Source of the DNA: Planctomycetota bacterium
GTDB lineage: Bacteria > Planctomycetota > UBA1135 > JACQFD01
Length of the DNA stretch: 64,000 nucleotides
Reading direction: 5' to 3'
Assembly (NCBI GenBank): GCA_016200225.1
Contig: JACQFD010000026.1
Span: 142,077 to 206,076 of the forward strand
The position numbers were made by a program, and so were the translations under genes. Shown here piece by piece: positions 16,621 through 25,623 of the stretch. Under the pieces are notes generated by a model that had not been told where the DNA came from, searched no databases, and worked only from the letters and a program-made list of their open reading frames with translations. Numbering within the stretch: position 1 is the stretch's first letter; each line of letters opens with the position of its first letter.

Positions 16621-18126
16621 TCAGGGAATCATTTCCCCGCGGGCGCTGTGCGCGGACGCCTGCGTGATTCGAACATTAACAAACTCGCCCGTGAGCTCGG
16701 GCGATCCGTCGAAATGGATTTCGAGATTCTCGGGCGAACGGCCGCCCGCGCGCCCCTGTTCGCGATCGGCGAATTCGACCAAAACAGGCCGTGCGGCGCC
16801 GACGTAGCGCCGCCATCGCGCGAGTTGCGTCTCCTCCGCGATCTTTAATAATTCCGTGTTGCGCGCCGCGATGACGTCGTTTTCGATTTCGGCGCGCGCG
16901 AACGCGGCCGTCCGCGGACGGGGCGAATATCTAAATATAAAATTCTGTGCAAATCCGATCTCGCGGAGCAGATCGCAGCTCTTTTGAAAATCCGAGTCGC
17001 TCTCGCCCGGAAATCCGACGATCCAATCCGACGATAACTCAATATCGGGAACGCGTTTTCTTAATTTATCAATTCGCCTTCTATAACTATCCACCGTGTA
17101 GCCGCGCCGCATTTCGCGCAGAACCGCGTCGCTTCCGCTCTGCGCCGGAATCGGAAGAAACGGCATCGCGGACGGAACTTCGGCGAGCGCGGCAATGAGC
17201 GAGTCGTCGAGATAGGCAATGTGATTGGTAACAAGTCGAATGCGTTCGACGCCCGGAATCGCGCCGATTCTTCGTATCAATTCCGAAAGACGCGGAATGG
17301 CGGGCGGCCCTTCGAAATCGATTGGAACGGCGAGCGTCGCGACCGCGGGCGCCGCCGCCGCGTCGGATTGTAAATATTCAGGAACGGCGGAACCGCCATC
17401 GGCGAGCACGCGGCGGTAACCCATCGACTCCGCTTCGGTCGGCGACGCGAGATCGTAACCGTAGGAATTTACAGTTTGACCAAGTAATACAATTTCGCGC
17501 ACGCCGTCGGCGACCAGCCAGCGCGTTTCCTCGAGAATATCGCCGATCGTCCGCGAACGGACGCGGCCGCGCGTCGCCGGAACGATGCAAAATGTACAAT
17601 TTAAATCGCAGCCGCGCATCACGGCGATGTACGCGGAAGGCGCCCGCTCGACGCGGTCCTCGCGTTCGACCTGCACTTCGACATTTTCGTCAATAGCAAT
17701 AATCGGCCGTTCGCCCGCGCGCACGCGCGCGACGAGTTCGGGCAGGCGCGGAAACTCGCGCGTTCCGGCGATGATATCGATATGCGGCGCGCGACGTAAC
17801 AATTCGGCGCCCTCGCGCTGGGCCTGGCAGCCGAGGATGGCAACAATAAGTCCGGGGCGTTTGCGCTTCAGACGCTTCAAATCGCCGAGGCGGCCGTACA
17901 CGCGGTCTTCGGCTCCGCCGCGCACCGAGCAGGTGTTGATTGCAATAATATCCGCTTCCTCGGGCACGTCGGTGAATCCGAATCCCTTCGCGCGAAGACG
18001 TCCGCCGACCAGTTCGGAATCATACTTATTCATCTGGCAACCGAATGTTACCAATTGAACCTTCGACTGCGCGCCCGCCTCGGCCGCGCGGCGCGGATCT
18101 GTTAGTTTCGTCGGATCGTTAATCAA
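16621..18126 (-). CDS. miaB: MiaB-family methylthiotransferase (tRNA-2-methylthio-N6-dimethylallyladenosine synthase)
   Basis: TFGCQMNKYDSELVGG, INTCSVRGGAEDRVYGRLG, MRGCDLNCTFCIVPATRGRVRSR, LLGQTVNSYG, PAQSGSDAVLREMRRGYT, SSDWIVGFPGESD. Confidence 0.93.
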   Translation of the reverse strand: MINDPTKLTDPRRAAEAGAQSKVQLVTFGCQMNKYDSELVGGRLRAKGFGFTDVPEEADIIAINTCSVRGGAEDRVYGRLGDLKRLKRKRPGLIVAILGCQAQREGAELLRRAPHIDIIAGTREFPRLPELVARVRAGERPIIAIDENVEVQVEREDRVERAPSAYIAVMRGCDLNCTFCIVPATRGRVRSRTIGDILEETRWLVADGVREIVLLGQTVNSYGYDLASPTEAESMGYRRVLADGGSAVPEYLQSDAAAAPAVATLAVPIDFEGPPAIPRLSELIRRIGAIPGVERIRLVTNHIAYLDDSLIAALAEVPSAMPFLPIPAQSGSDAVLREMRRGYTVDSYRRRIDKLRKRVPDIELSSDWIVGFPGESDSDFQKSCDLLREIGFAQNFIFRYSPRPRTAAFARAEIENDVIAARNTELLKIAEETQLARWRRYVGAARPVLVEFADREQGRAGGRSPENLEIHFDGSPELTGEFVNVRITQASAHSARGEMIP

Positions 18127-18180
18127 CGGCGGGATTTCAATTGTTGGGGCGAACAGGATACTTGCGCGGCAACCAATAAT

Positions 18181-19890
18181 CTATTTCGGAGCCAACTTCA
18201 TGCGCTCGATGAACCCGGCGAGCCTGACTCTGTCCTCTTCGTATCCGGGCAACTTGGTCATTTCGCGGGCCGCCTGCAGGAGCGCCTCGTCCTGAAACGG
18301 ATGACGAAGGGAGCGATCCGGCCACGTTTCGACTCCGGGCACAATCCGCGAGTCGCGTCGTTCTGTCACTCGAAGAAAAATCGGGACCGTCGCGACGCAC
18401 GCGACGACCACCGCAATGGCCGCCGTCCGGGCGTGAAAGGGCGCGTTCGGCGCCGCTTCCGACGGTTCCGCGGCGGCGGAATCGCGAATCGCGCATTTAA
18501 ACAGCCACGCGGCGGCGCCGGCGGCGACAAACGATACAAAAATGTCGGCGGGCAGCGGCAATTCCTTGTTTTGATGGAGCGCGAGCGCGGCGCGTTTACA
18601 AATATAAATAATACAAATTCCGAACAGGAACGCGTCGGCGGCGCCGCCGCGTCGGCGCCATAGCACCGCGGCGGCGACCGCGAGAGCGCCGGCGATCGCC
18701 GTGAGAAACTCCGGTTTTTGTAATATGAACGCCATCGATTGTAATAATTCCGAATATGTATAAAAATTGGTCTCGCCCTGCCAAAGGAGCGCGGTCGACC
18801 AGAGACCGGCTGCGAACAGCATCGTTCTCGAAAGACCGCCGCCGAGCGCGCATGCGGACGCGATCCACGGCAGAATGACAATCGACGCGGCCGCGAGGCC
18901 GCGATTGCCGAATGAACCGGTCCCGAGCCACCAGCAGTACCATGACGCCTGATGAAAGATGTGCAGCGCCAGCGCGGCGGCCGTCGCGACCGCGAACGCG
19001 CGCCATCCGCGCCGCGCGCGGAAAATTTGTATTATTATCAATACGACACCGGCGGCGTAGATCGGATGATATATAAATAATCCGTGCCACGGATGAAAGA
19101 ACACTTCCGCGAGCTTCGGATGCGCGAAGTCCACGCTCCACCATTCCGCGTCGCCGAAAAAATAGGGCGATTTCATGGCGTCGCCCGTCATCCAGCGTCG
19201 CGTCACGGCGACCTGCCACGCGCAGGCGGCGAACGGAATGCTAAGAAACAGCGCCGACGCCACGAATCGCGCGCGGCCGATGTCCTTGGTTTTCACAAGC
19301 TGCCACAACAGCGCCGCGAAGGCGACGAGAGCGTAAATAATCAATTGCGGCCGCGTGATAATTAATATTCCCGCGGCGGCGCCCCCCGCTGCGAATCTTA
19401 ATAAATCCGGGAGACCCCCCGGAATCATCGCGTACACGAGCAGGGCGAGGCTCGCGAGCGTAAACAATTCCGACGAAAGCGAAAATGCGTAAAAACCGGC
19501 GTGCGTGCCTAGAAAGACGAGCGCGCAGGCGCGAAGTCTCGCGTTCGGTCCGCTCCCGGCCGTCATGATCGACGCGATTTGATAGATACAAATCCAGAGA
19601 ACGAAACTCGCGGCGACGCCGGCAAGCCGGATCGAGAAGTCTTCCGAAAGGAGTCCGAATGTTAATATATGCGGCAATGCAAACAGAAATCCGGGGCCGT
19701 GGGACCATTGCGACATCGGCTGGCCCGCCGGCGACAACTGTTCACAGCGGATTTCGTTCGCGTTTCCCGCGGCGGCCACGCGCGACCAATCATAATAATG
19801 AACATAATCCGCGCCTTTGCGAAGCGCGAGCGCCGCGACCAATCCCGCGAGCAATACGAACAACACAGGGAGCGGGCGCGGTCGCGGCAT
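18181..19890 (-). CDS. Polytopic membrane protein (possible glycosyltransferase/mannosyltransferase-like)
   Basis: Many hydrophobic segments across 569 aa; WSHGPGFLFALPHILTFGLLSEDFSIRLAG. Confidence 0.6.
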   Translation of the reverse strand: MPRPRPLPVLFVLLAGLVAALALRKGADYVHYYDWSRVAAAGNANEIRCEQLSPAGQPMSQWSHGPGFLFALPHILTFGLLSEDFSIRLAGVAASFVLWICIYQIASIMTAGSGPNARLRACALVFLGTHAGFYAFSLSSELFTLASLALLVYAMIPGGLPDLLRFAAGGAAAGILIITRPQLIIYALVAFAALLWQLVKTKDIGRARFVASALFLSIPFAACAWQVAVTRRWMTGDAMKSPYFFGDAEWWSVDFAHPKLAEVFFHPWHGLFIYHPIYAAGVVLIIIQIFRARRGWRAFAVATAAALALHIFHQASWYCWWLGTGSFGNRGLAAASIVILPWIASACALGGGLSRTMLFAAGLWSTALLWQGETNFYTYSELLQSMAFILQKPEFLTAIAGALAVAAAVLWRRRGGAADAFLFGICIIYICKRAALALHQNKELPLPADIFVSFVAAGAAAWLFKCAIRDSAAAEPSEAAPNAPFHARTAAIAVVVACVATVPIFLRVTERRDSRIVPGVETWPDRSLRHPFQDEALLQAAREMTKLPGYEEDRVRLAGFIERMKLAPK

Positions 19891-19898
19891 CGCTTATT

Positions 19899-20549
19899 TT
19901 ATGTTTTTTTAGCCTTGCGCGAGGCGGGCGCGCTCGCGGCCGCGGAAACGTGCTTCCGGATCGCCGCGTCGAGCGCCGCCGGGTCGAATCGCGCGGGCCC
20001 GGGTTCGCCGCGGAAAAGCACGCGCCCGTCGGTGCCGATTAGATATAAACGTTCGGGCCAGGCCGCGTAATCCTCGCAAGTTTTATTATCGATTCCGTCG
20101 ATCGCGTTCGGCAGCGTGAGCGCGAGCGATTTTTTGCAAATATTCGCGTTCTTGACGCGTTCTTCGGCGGTCGACGGATCCTTTAACTCCGCGACGCCTT
20201 TGTTCTTCGGAATCGTCGCGCCGTTCTTGTCGAGCGGATGCGCTTCTTTAATATAAATAAAAAGGAAGTCGACCGAATCTTTGTAATCGTTATACAAATC
20301 CTCGATGCGCCTGCCCGAGGCGCGAAACGGCGGTCAAGTGTAGCTTCCGAAAACGAGCGCGACGGGTTTCGATTTGCGCAATTCGTCGAGTTTGACGCGC
20401 GCCTTGCTCTCCGGCACCGCGAGGTCGAACACGGGCGCGATCGAGCCTTCGGCCGGCCCCGAGGACGAGCGCGCGCCCTTTCCGGATTGTTGTAATAATA
20501 ATATTGCCGCGGCGAACAGCACGACGCGCGGAACGGGAATTCGTATCAT
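19899..20549 (-). CDS. Deiodinase-like thioredoxin-fold selenoprotein; TGA at 20334-20336 read as selenocysteine
   Basis: ORFs 20334-20549 and 19899-20297 are in the same frame; junction reads VALVFGSYT-TGA-PPFRASGRRIEDLYNDYKDSVDFLFIYIKEAHPLD...YAAWPERLYLIGTDGRVLFRG, matching deiodinase landmarks with the stop at the Sec position. Confidence 0.85.
20307..20323 (-). promoter_or_regulatory. Candidate bacterial SECIS hairpin
   Basis: 10 nt after the TGA: GCGCCT-CGGGC-AGGCGC (6-bp perfect stem, 5-nt loop with G at second position). Confidence 0.6.
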
Positions 20550-21304
20550 TTGTTTGCTCCATGAGGATCGCCCGCCGCGGCCTCCGCGACCAGCGAGGAA
20601 AGAATGTCATAAATGCGTTCGCCTTCGGCCGCGCTCGCGGACGCGGGATCGCCGCAGTAGGCGTCGTCCATGCCGCATTCTTTAAATGTGGCCGCGCCCT
20701 GTTTCATTTTCTCGGGTAATGCTATAAATAACGCGGGCAACGCGCGGCGCAATTCTTCGCGCACGAGTCCGGGCCCGGCGGCCATCACGAGCGACGATTC
20801 GAAATTCCCAGCGTGGCACGATCCGGTCGCGTATTCGCCGCCAATGCGCTCCGCCGCGCGTCTTTTTGTAAACTCCACGAGTCGCGACGGCACGCCCGTC
20901 CGGGATTCCGACGCGGCCGCGGCGTCGCGCAGCGATTGTAAGTGTTCGGGTTCCAGATGTAATGTAACAATTAAAATGCGCGCCGGTCCCGCCGACGCGA
21001 GCGCGTCGAGCACGGCGCCGGCAAATTCCGCGGCCGCTTTTTTAGTAATCGAGGCGCGGCCCGGAAAACCACGCGCAAAATCGGTGACCGCGAACGGCAA
21101 CGGCGGAGCCACGAACGCGCGCGTTCCCGATTGTTGTAATTTCGCCGCCGCGCGCCGCGACGTTTCAACCGAAAGAATCGTGTCGGTCCCGAGCGGCAGA
21201 TGGGGACCGTGCGGTTCGATCGAACCCGCCGGTAAAATCAATATCGATCCGGGAATCCGGGCACCGGACTCGGGTGATGTAAGATCGGCGAGATTTATTA
21301 ACAT
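20546..21304 (-). CDS. Creatininase family protein (creatinine amidohydrolase-like)
   Basis: ILILPAGSIEPHGPHLPLGTDTILSVE, CHAGNFESSLVMA; stop overlaps the start of the deiodinase-like gene. Confidence 0.88.
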   Translation of the reverse strand: MLINLADLTSPESGARIPGSILILPAGSIEPHGPHLPLGTDTILSVETSRRAAAKLQQSGTRAFVAPPLPFAVTDFARGFPGRASITKKAAAEFAGAVLDALASAGPARILIVTLHLEPEHLQSLRDAAAASESRTGVPSRLVEFTKRRAAERIGGEYATGSCHAGNFESSLVMAAGPGLVREELRRALPALFIALPEKMKQGAATFKECGMDDAYCGDPASASAAEGERIYDILSSLVAEAAAGDPHGANK

Positions 21305-21317
21305 CCGGAAAAGCGGA

Positions 21318-21488
21318 GACTGGAAGTGGTTTCATAAGTATCTCGAAGAGCGAGCGCGAGCAATCTTCGTTCAGCGCGAGGCGCCGCGCCGCAGACGACC
21401 CAGTTGGGTCGCCGAGGACGAGGCAACGATGCGATGGGCGAAGAGAGCCGCGCGCAACTCGAGAGACTTTTGAAACCACTTCTAGACT
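21318..21488. other. Long imperfect inverted-repeat element (structured RNA or MITE-like), strand unresolved
   Basis: GAAGTGGTTTCA...TGAAACCACTTC arms, inner TCTCGA/TCGAGA, internal CGACCC-AGTT-GGGTCG hairpin; AGACTGGAAG present at both edges. Confidence 0.5.
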
Positions 21489-21516
21489 GGAAGCGCATGT
21501 TCATTACATTAGTTGA

Positions 21517-23058
21517 ATGGCGCCGCGCGCACGACGGAAGTTCCTGTTTGCCATTCTAACGAACGCGACGCTCATTTTACTCGCAGAGGGCGCGGGGCGC
21601 CTCATCGCCCCCGCCGCGACAAAACCGGCGACGCCCGTCGAGTTTGTGGGTAATGAGATGGGCGGCAAGTTTCCGAGCGAGTACGACCCGCTCCTATTCT
21701 GGAAAATTCCCGCGGGCGGCCGCATCCCCGAATCGGGCGAAGCCATGAACACAAAAGGCTTTCGCGGCCCCGAATTCGCCGACCGCAAAACGCCTGGGAC
21801 GAAACGGATTCTTTGCATCGGCGATTCGAATACTTTTGGAATTGCAGTATCCGTCGACGAGACGTTCGCGCATCGTTTACAACGCTGGCTGTCGGTCCGC
21901 GGATCTTACGAAGTGATCAATTGCGGCGTGCCCGGATATAGCAGTTTCCAAATGTTACAATTATTGAAACTGCGCGGCGCGGAATGGCAACCCGACGTCA
22001 TTATACTATACGCCGGAGCGTGGAACGATTACACGCCCGCCGTGGGCCTCGACGACGCGCGCGCATTCGAGGTCACGTCCCGCGGCGCCTCTTGGCTGGC
22101 AAAATCGGCGATTTTCCGGTTCGCGGCGGAGCAGTTTACACATAACGATCCCGCCGCGGCGGCGGCGAAGCGAAAAAAATATATTGAAGTATGGTCGAAC
22201 GAAATCCGTCGCCCGGAGGGTGCGCGTCTCGAGAAACAACAATTCCGCGAAACGCTGGAACGCATCGCCGATCTCGCAAAATCGATCCATTCGGCGCTCG
22301 TCGTCGTGATTCCGCCGGCTCCGGTCGCGACGCGCGAGAAGTTTACAGATGGCGAAGTCTACGCATCCATCGTACGCGAAGTGGCGGCGGCACGGACCGT
22401 ACCCGCGGCCGACGCGCGCGCCGCGATGTGGCGTCCCGAAACCGGCCCGCGCGATCTCTTCGCGGATATCATCCATCCGGCGCCGCTCGGCCACGCGATT
22501 ATAACAAAATTGCTCGCGGAATCGTTGATACAATTACAAGCGGCGCCCGCCGCCCCGGCGCCGCCGGAGGCGATTCTCGCCGAGCCGCTGGATTTTAAGA
22601 AAATACAGAAAACGGCGCGGCACGCGACCGGCGACCCCCCAAAACCGATGGACGCGGCGGCGGCCGCGGCCGTCGATTCCGTCACCGTCGCGCTGCAGAT
22701 TCCGCACCGCATCGAATTCCCTAATATAAAGATTTCCGGCGCGGCATCGCTCGTGATCCAGCCCGCGATTTTCACGCGCGCGAGTCTCGATCCCGAGGAA
22801 TTGAAGGACGATCCGAAAGTTAAGAAACACGTCGGACCCGTTGAATTTAATATTTATGTCATTCGCGCGTCGGGCGAGAAAATTCGGGTTCTGCGGGCGT
22901 CTCACGAATGCGAAAATACAAAAATCTGGTCGGATACGTGGCCCGCGCGCGCAGATCTTGCCGCATTCGGCGGCGAGAATGTTACAATTGCGTTCGAAGC
23001 TTCCGGAACCGCCTTTGGCGCGAGCTGGGGCGTCCCGAAGCTCTGGGCGTTTCGTTAA
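21517..23058 (+). CDS. SGNH/GDSL hydrolase family protein
   Basis: ILCIGDSNTFGIAVSVDETFAHRLQRWL, VINCGVPGYSSFQML, YAGAWNDYTP, DIIHPAPLGHAIITKLLAE. Confidence 0.85.
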   Translation: MAPRARRKFLFAILTNATLILLAEGAGRLIAPAATKPATPVEFVGNEMGGKFPSEYDPLLFWKIPAGGRIPESGEAMNTKGFRGPEFADRKTPGTKRILCIGDSNTFGIAVSVDETFAHRLQRWLSVRGSYEVINCGVPGYSSFQMLQLLKLRGAEWQPDVIILYAGAWNDYTPAVGLDDARAFEVTSRGASWLAKSAIFRFAAEQFTHNDPAAAAAKRKKYIEVWSNEIRRPEGARLEKQQFRETLERIADLAKSIHSALVVVIPPAPVATREKFTDGEVYASIVREVAAARTVPAADARAAMWRPETGPRDLFADIIHPAPLGHAIITKLLAESLIQLQAAPAAPAPPEAILAEPLDFKKIQKTARHATGDPPKPMDAAAAAAVDSVTVALQIPHRIEFPNIKISGAASLVIQPAIFTRASLDPEELKDDPKVKKHVGPVEFNIYVIRASGEKIRVLRASHECENTKIWSDTWPARADLAAFGGENVTIAFEASGTAFGASWGVPKLWAFR

Positions 23059-23088
23059 TTAAACAAACAAAAGCGGCCCGAACGATCG

Positions 23089-24672
23089 TTAGTCTCTCTT
23101 CAGCGGCATCGCGCGGAGGATTTTTCGATCCGCCTTGCCGCGATCGCCGCGCGGAATCGCGTCGAGCACGTCCATCCAGCGCGGATATTTGTATGGAGCC
23201 ATGTTTTTCTTGGCATGCGCGCGAAGATCCGCGAACAGCGATTCGGACGCCGCGAAACCCGCGCGCAGCACAATGAATGCGCGCGGTTTGACGAGCCCAT
23301 CCTTGTCCGGAACGCCGATAACGCAACACTCGGCGATCGAAGGATGTTTCAATAAACAATTTTCGATTTCGAGCGGCGAAACCCAGATTCCGGAGACTTT
23401 GAGCATGTCGTCTCCGCGGCCTTCATAAATAAAAAATCCGTCCGCGTCGCGCCGGAACATGTCGCCGGAGACGCACCATTCGCCGCGAAAAACTTCGGCG
23501 CTCCTTTTCTTATCTTGAAAATAACCTAAAGACTGGCTCTCGCCGCGAACCCACAAATAACCGGGTTCGCCAGCCGGAGCGTCGGCGCCGTCGGGGCCGA
23601 CCACGCGCGCATCGTAACCCGGGACGGCCTCGCCAAGCGTGCCGACGCGGACGCGCCCCGGCCGGTTGGATATATAAATATGAAACATTTCGGCCGATCC
23701 GATTCCGTCGAGAATCTCGATTCCGAAGCGGTCGTACCAACGTTTATACAGTTCCGCGGGCAGCGCCTCGCCGGCCGAAGTTAACAATCGCAGCGGGCGC
23801 AGATCGCCGGCGGACAGATTTTCGATTTGTAACATTCCGGCGATCGACGTCGGCACGGAACAGAGAATCGTCGGTTGGAATTTCCTTATTTTTTGAACCA
23901 TCGTCTCCGGCGTCGATCGCTCCTCGAACACGGCGGTCGACGCGCCGACGGCGAAAGGAAACATCAGATTGACGCCCGTCGCATATCCGAAGAATAATTT
24001 AGAAACCGCGAGCGTGCGGTCGCCGCGGCGGATGCCGAGCACTTGCTTTGCGTAACATTCGGTATTGTATGCAAAATCGACGTGGCGATGGACCGCGGCC
24101 TTCGGTTTGCCCGTCGATCCGGATGTAAACAGCCACGCGGAGACGTCCTCCCGGTGCGTGTCCGCCATCGCGTCGTCCGCCGGCGCCGCGGCCACGGCGC
24201 GTTGCCAGGTTTCGAATTTTACATTTCCGCCGTCCGCGGGCGCGCCGCCGACAAAAATGGCGAATCTTAAATATCGCGATTTCGCGATCGCGGGCAGAAG
24301 CCGGTCGGCCGCGGCCGCGTCGAGAAATGCTACGCGCGCTTTTGTATATTCAAAGTAATGTTCGAAATCCTCGGTCGTCACGAGCGGGTTCACCATCGCG
24401 AACACGGCCCCCGCCTTCAACACGCCGAACCACGCTGCTATAAATTCAGCGCCGTCGGGGAGTATGATTAATACGCGCTCCTCGGAGCGCACGTCGCGCT
24501 CCGCGAGGGCATTCGCGACGCGATTCGATAGTTCGTGTATCTGTCGATAAGTAAAATTCGCGCGATCCGTAAAAACCGCCGCCGCGTCCGCGAAGCCCTC
24601 TTCGAGGCGCGACGTTAGAAAATACCGCGCCATATTGAAGCGCGCCGGAAATTCGGGCGGAGTGACGTTCAC
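23089..24672 (-). CDS. Benzoate-CoA ligase family protein (AMP-dependent synthetase)
   Basis: SAWLFTSGSTGKPKAAVHRHVDFAYNTE, FGYATGVNLMFPFAVGAS, ILDGIGSAEMFHIYISNRPG, YEGRGDDMLKVSGIWVSPLEIEN; GTG at 24672 overlaps the upstream stop. Confidence 0.87.
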   Translation of the reverse strand: MNVTPPEFPARFNMARYFLTSRLEEGFADAAAVFTDRANFTYRQIHELSNRVANALAERDVRSEERVLIILPDGAEFIAAWFGVLKAGAVFAMVNPLVTTEDFEHYFEYTKARVAFLDAAAADRLLPAIAKSRYLRFAIFVGGAPADGGNVKFETWQRAVAAAPADDAMADTHREDVSAWLFTSGSTGKPKAAVHRHVDFAYNTECYAKQVLGIRRGDRTLAVSKLFFGYATGVNLMFPFAVGASTAVFEERSTPETMVQKIRKFQPTILCSVPTSIAGMLQIENLSAGDLRPLRLLTSAGEALPAELYKRWYDRFGIEILDGIGSAEMFHIYISNRPGRVRVGTLGEAVPGYDARVVGPDGADAPAGEPGYLWVRGESQSLGYFQDKKRSAEVFRGEWCVSGDMFRRDADGFFIYEGRGDDMLKVSGIWVSPLEIENCLLKHPSIAECCVIGVPDKDGLVKPRAFIVLRAGFAASESLFADLRAHAKKNMAPYKYPRWMDVLDAIPRGDRGKADRKILRAMPLKRD

Positions 24673-25502
24673 AACGTAAGTCTTGTGCGAACTTCCCACA
24701 ATTCGGGGAAGGCTTTTTTGTTAAGAGTTTGGGAAAGATAACGAATGCCCTCGAATCCCTCGCCGGTGGCCGCGTACCCCGTGCCGATTTTGCCGCCGAT
24801 GACGCGTTCGACCATCCAAAAATGGCGCGACCGCCACAGACCGAGGCCTTCGTCGAAATCCATGAACGCCTCCGAGAGATCCATCATGGAAGCGTCGGCC
24901 GGGGGATTTCTGTATAATTCGACGAGCGAGAACACAGTTTTTGTAAAGAGTTCGGTTCCGGGATCGGCAAGGTTCGAGGCAAATCCCCGCGAAGTCGCGC
25001 ATTGCAGATACCGCTCCCGCAACGTCGGTCCCTCGAATCGTTTTTGTAGTCTTCGTTTCGATTCGTCGTCGGCGTCGCAATGGTCGAGAAGCGCCTGGCT
25101 TTTGTTACCGGCGAGAAATTCGACTTCGCGGAATTGCGCGGATTGGAATCCCGATGCCGGTTTTAAATATTCGCGGAATCGCAGAAAATCGACCGGCCGC
25201 ATCGTTTCCATGACGGCGATTTGATGTAATAAAACGCCCTGAATACAAATAACCCGCCGCATCAGCCGGGCCGCTTCGCGGATGTTTTCGTCGCAAACTC
25301 TGCCACCGCCTTCCGAAAGCAAAACCATCACGGCGTCGAGTTCGTGGAGAACGAGCCGAAACCACAATTCGTAAACCTGATGAATAATAATGAACTGCAA
25401 TTCGTCGTGTTCGTTCGTAAGCGGCGCCTGCGTTTTTAATAACTCCGGAACGCGCAGGTAGCTGCCATACCGGACGCCGTCTTTGGGTTGGCCGAAACTC
25501 AT
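24669..25502 (-). CDS. kynA: Tryptophan 2,3-dioxygenase
   Basis: YGSYLRVPELLKTQAPLTNEHDELQFIIIHQVYELWFRLVLHELD, FSLVELYRNP, EAFMDFDEGLGLWRSRHFWMVERVIGGKIGTG. Confidence 0.93.
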   Translation of the reverse strand: MSFGQPKDGVRYGSYLRVPELLKTQAPLTNEHDELQFIIIHQVYELWFRLVLHELDAVMVLLSEGGGRVCDENIREAARLMRRVICIQGVLLHQIAVMETMRPVDFLRFREYLKPASGFQSAQFREVEFLAGNKSQALLDHCDADDESKRRLQKRFEGPTLRERYLQCATSRGFASNLADPGTELFTKTVFSLVELYRNPPADASMMDLSEAFMDFDEGLGLWRSRHFWMVERVIGGKIGTGYAATGEGFEGIRYLSQTLNKKAFPELWEVRTRLTL

Positions 25503-25551
25503 ATCGCGGGATCGTACCAGCCGCCGGGCCGACCGTGACCGCGAAAGAAAT

Positions 25552-25587
25552 CGGGCCGCCCGGAGCTTGCGGCTCCGGACGGCCCGA
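25552..25587 (-). terminator. GC-rich hairpin downstream of the minus-strand gene ending at 25624
   Basis: CGGGCCG-CCCGGAGC-TTGC-GGCTCCGG-ACGGCCCG imperfect stem; weak T-rich tail on the minus strand. Confidence 0.5.
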
Positions 25588-25623
25588 GGAGTTGGAAGCA
25601 GACTTTCTGTTACAGCGTTTCTG

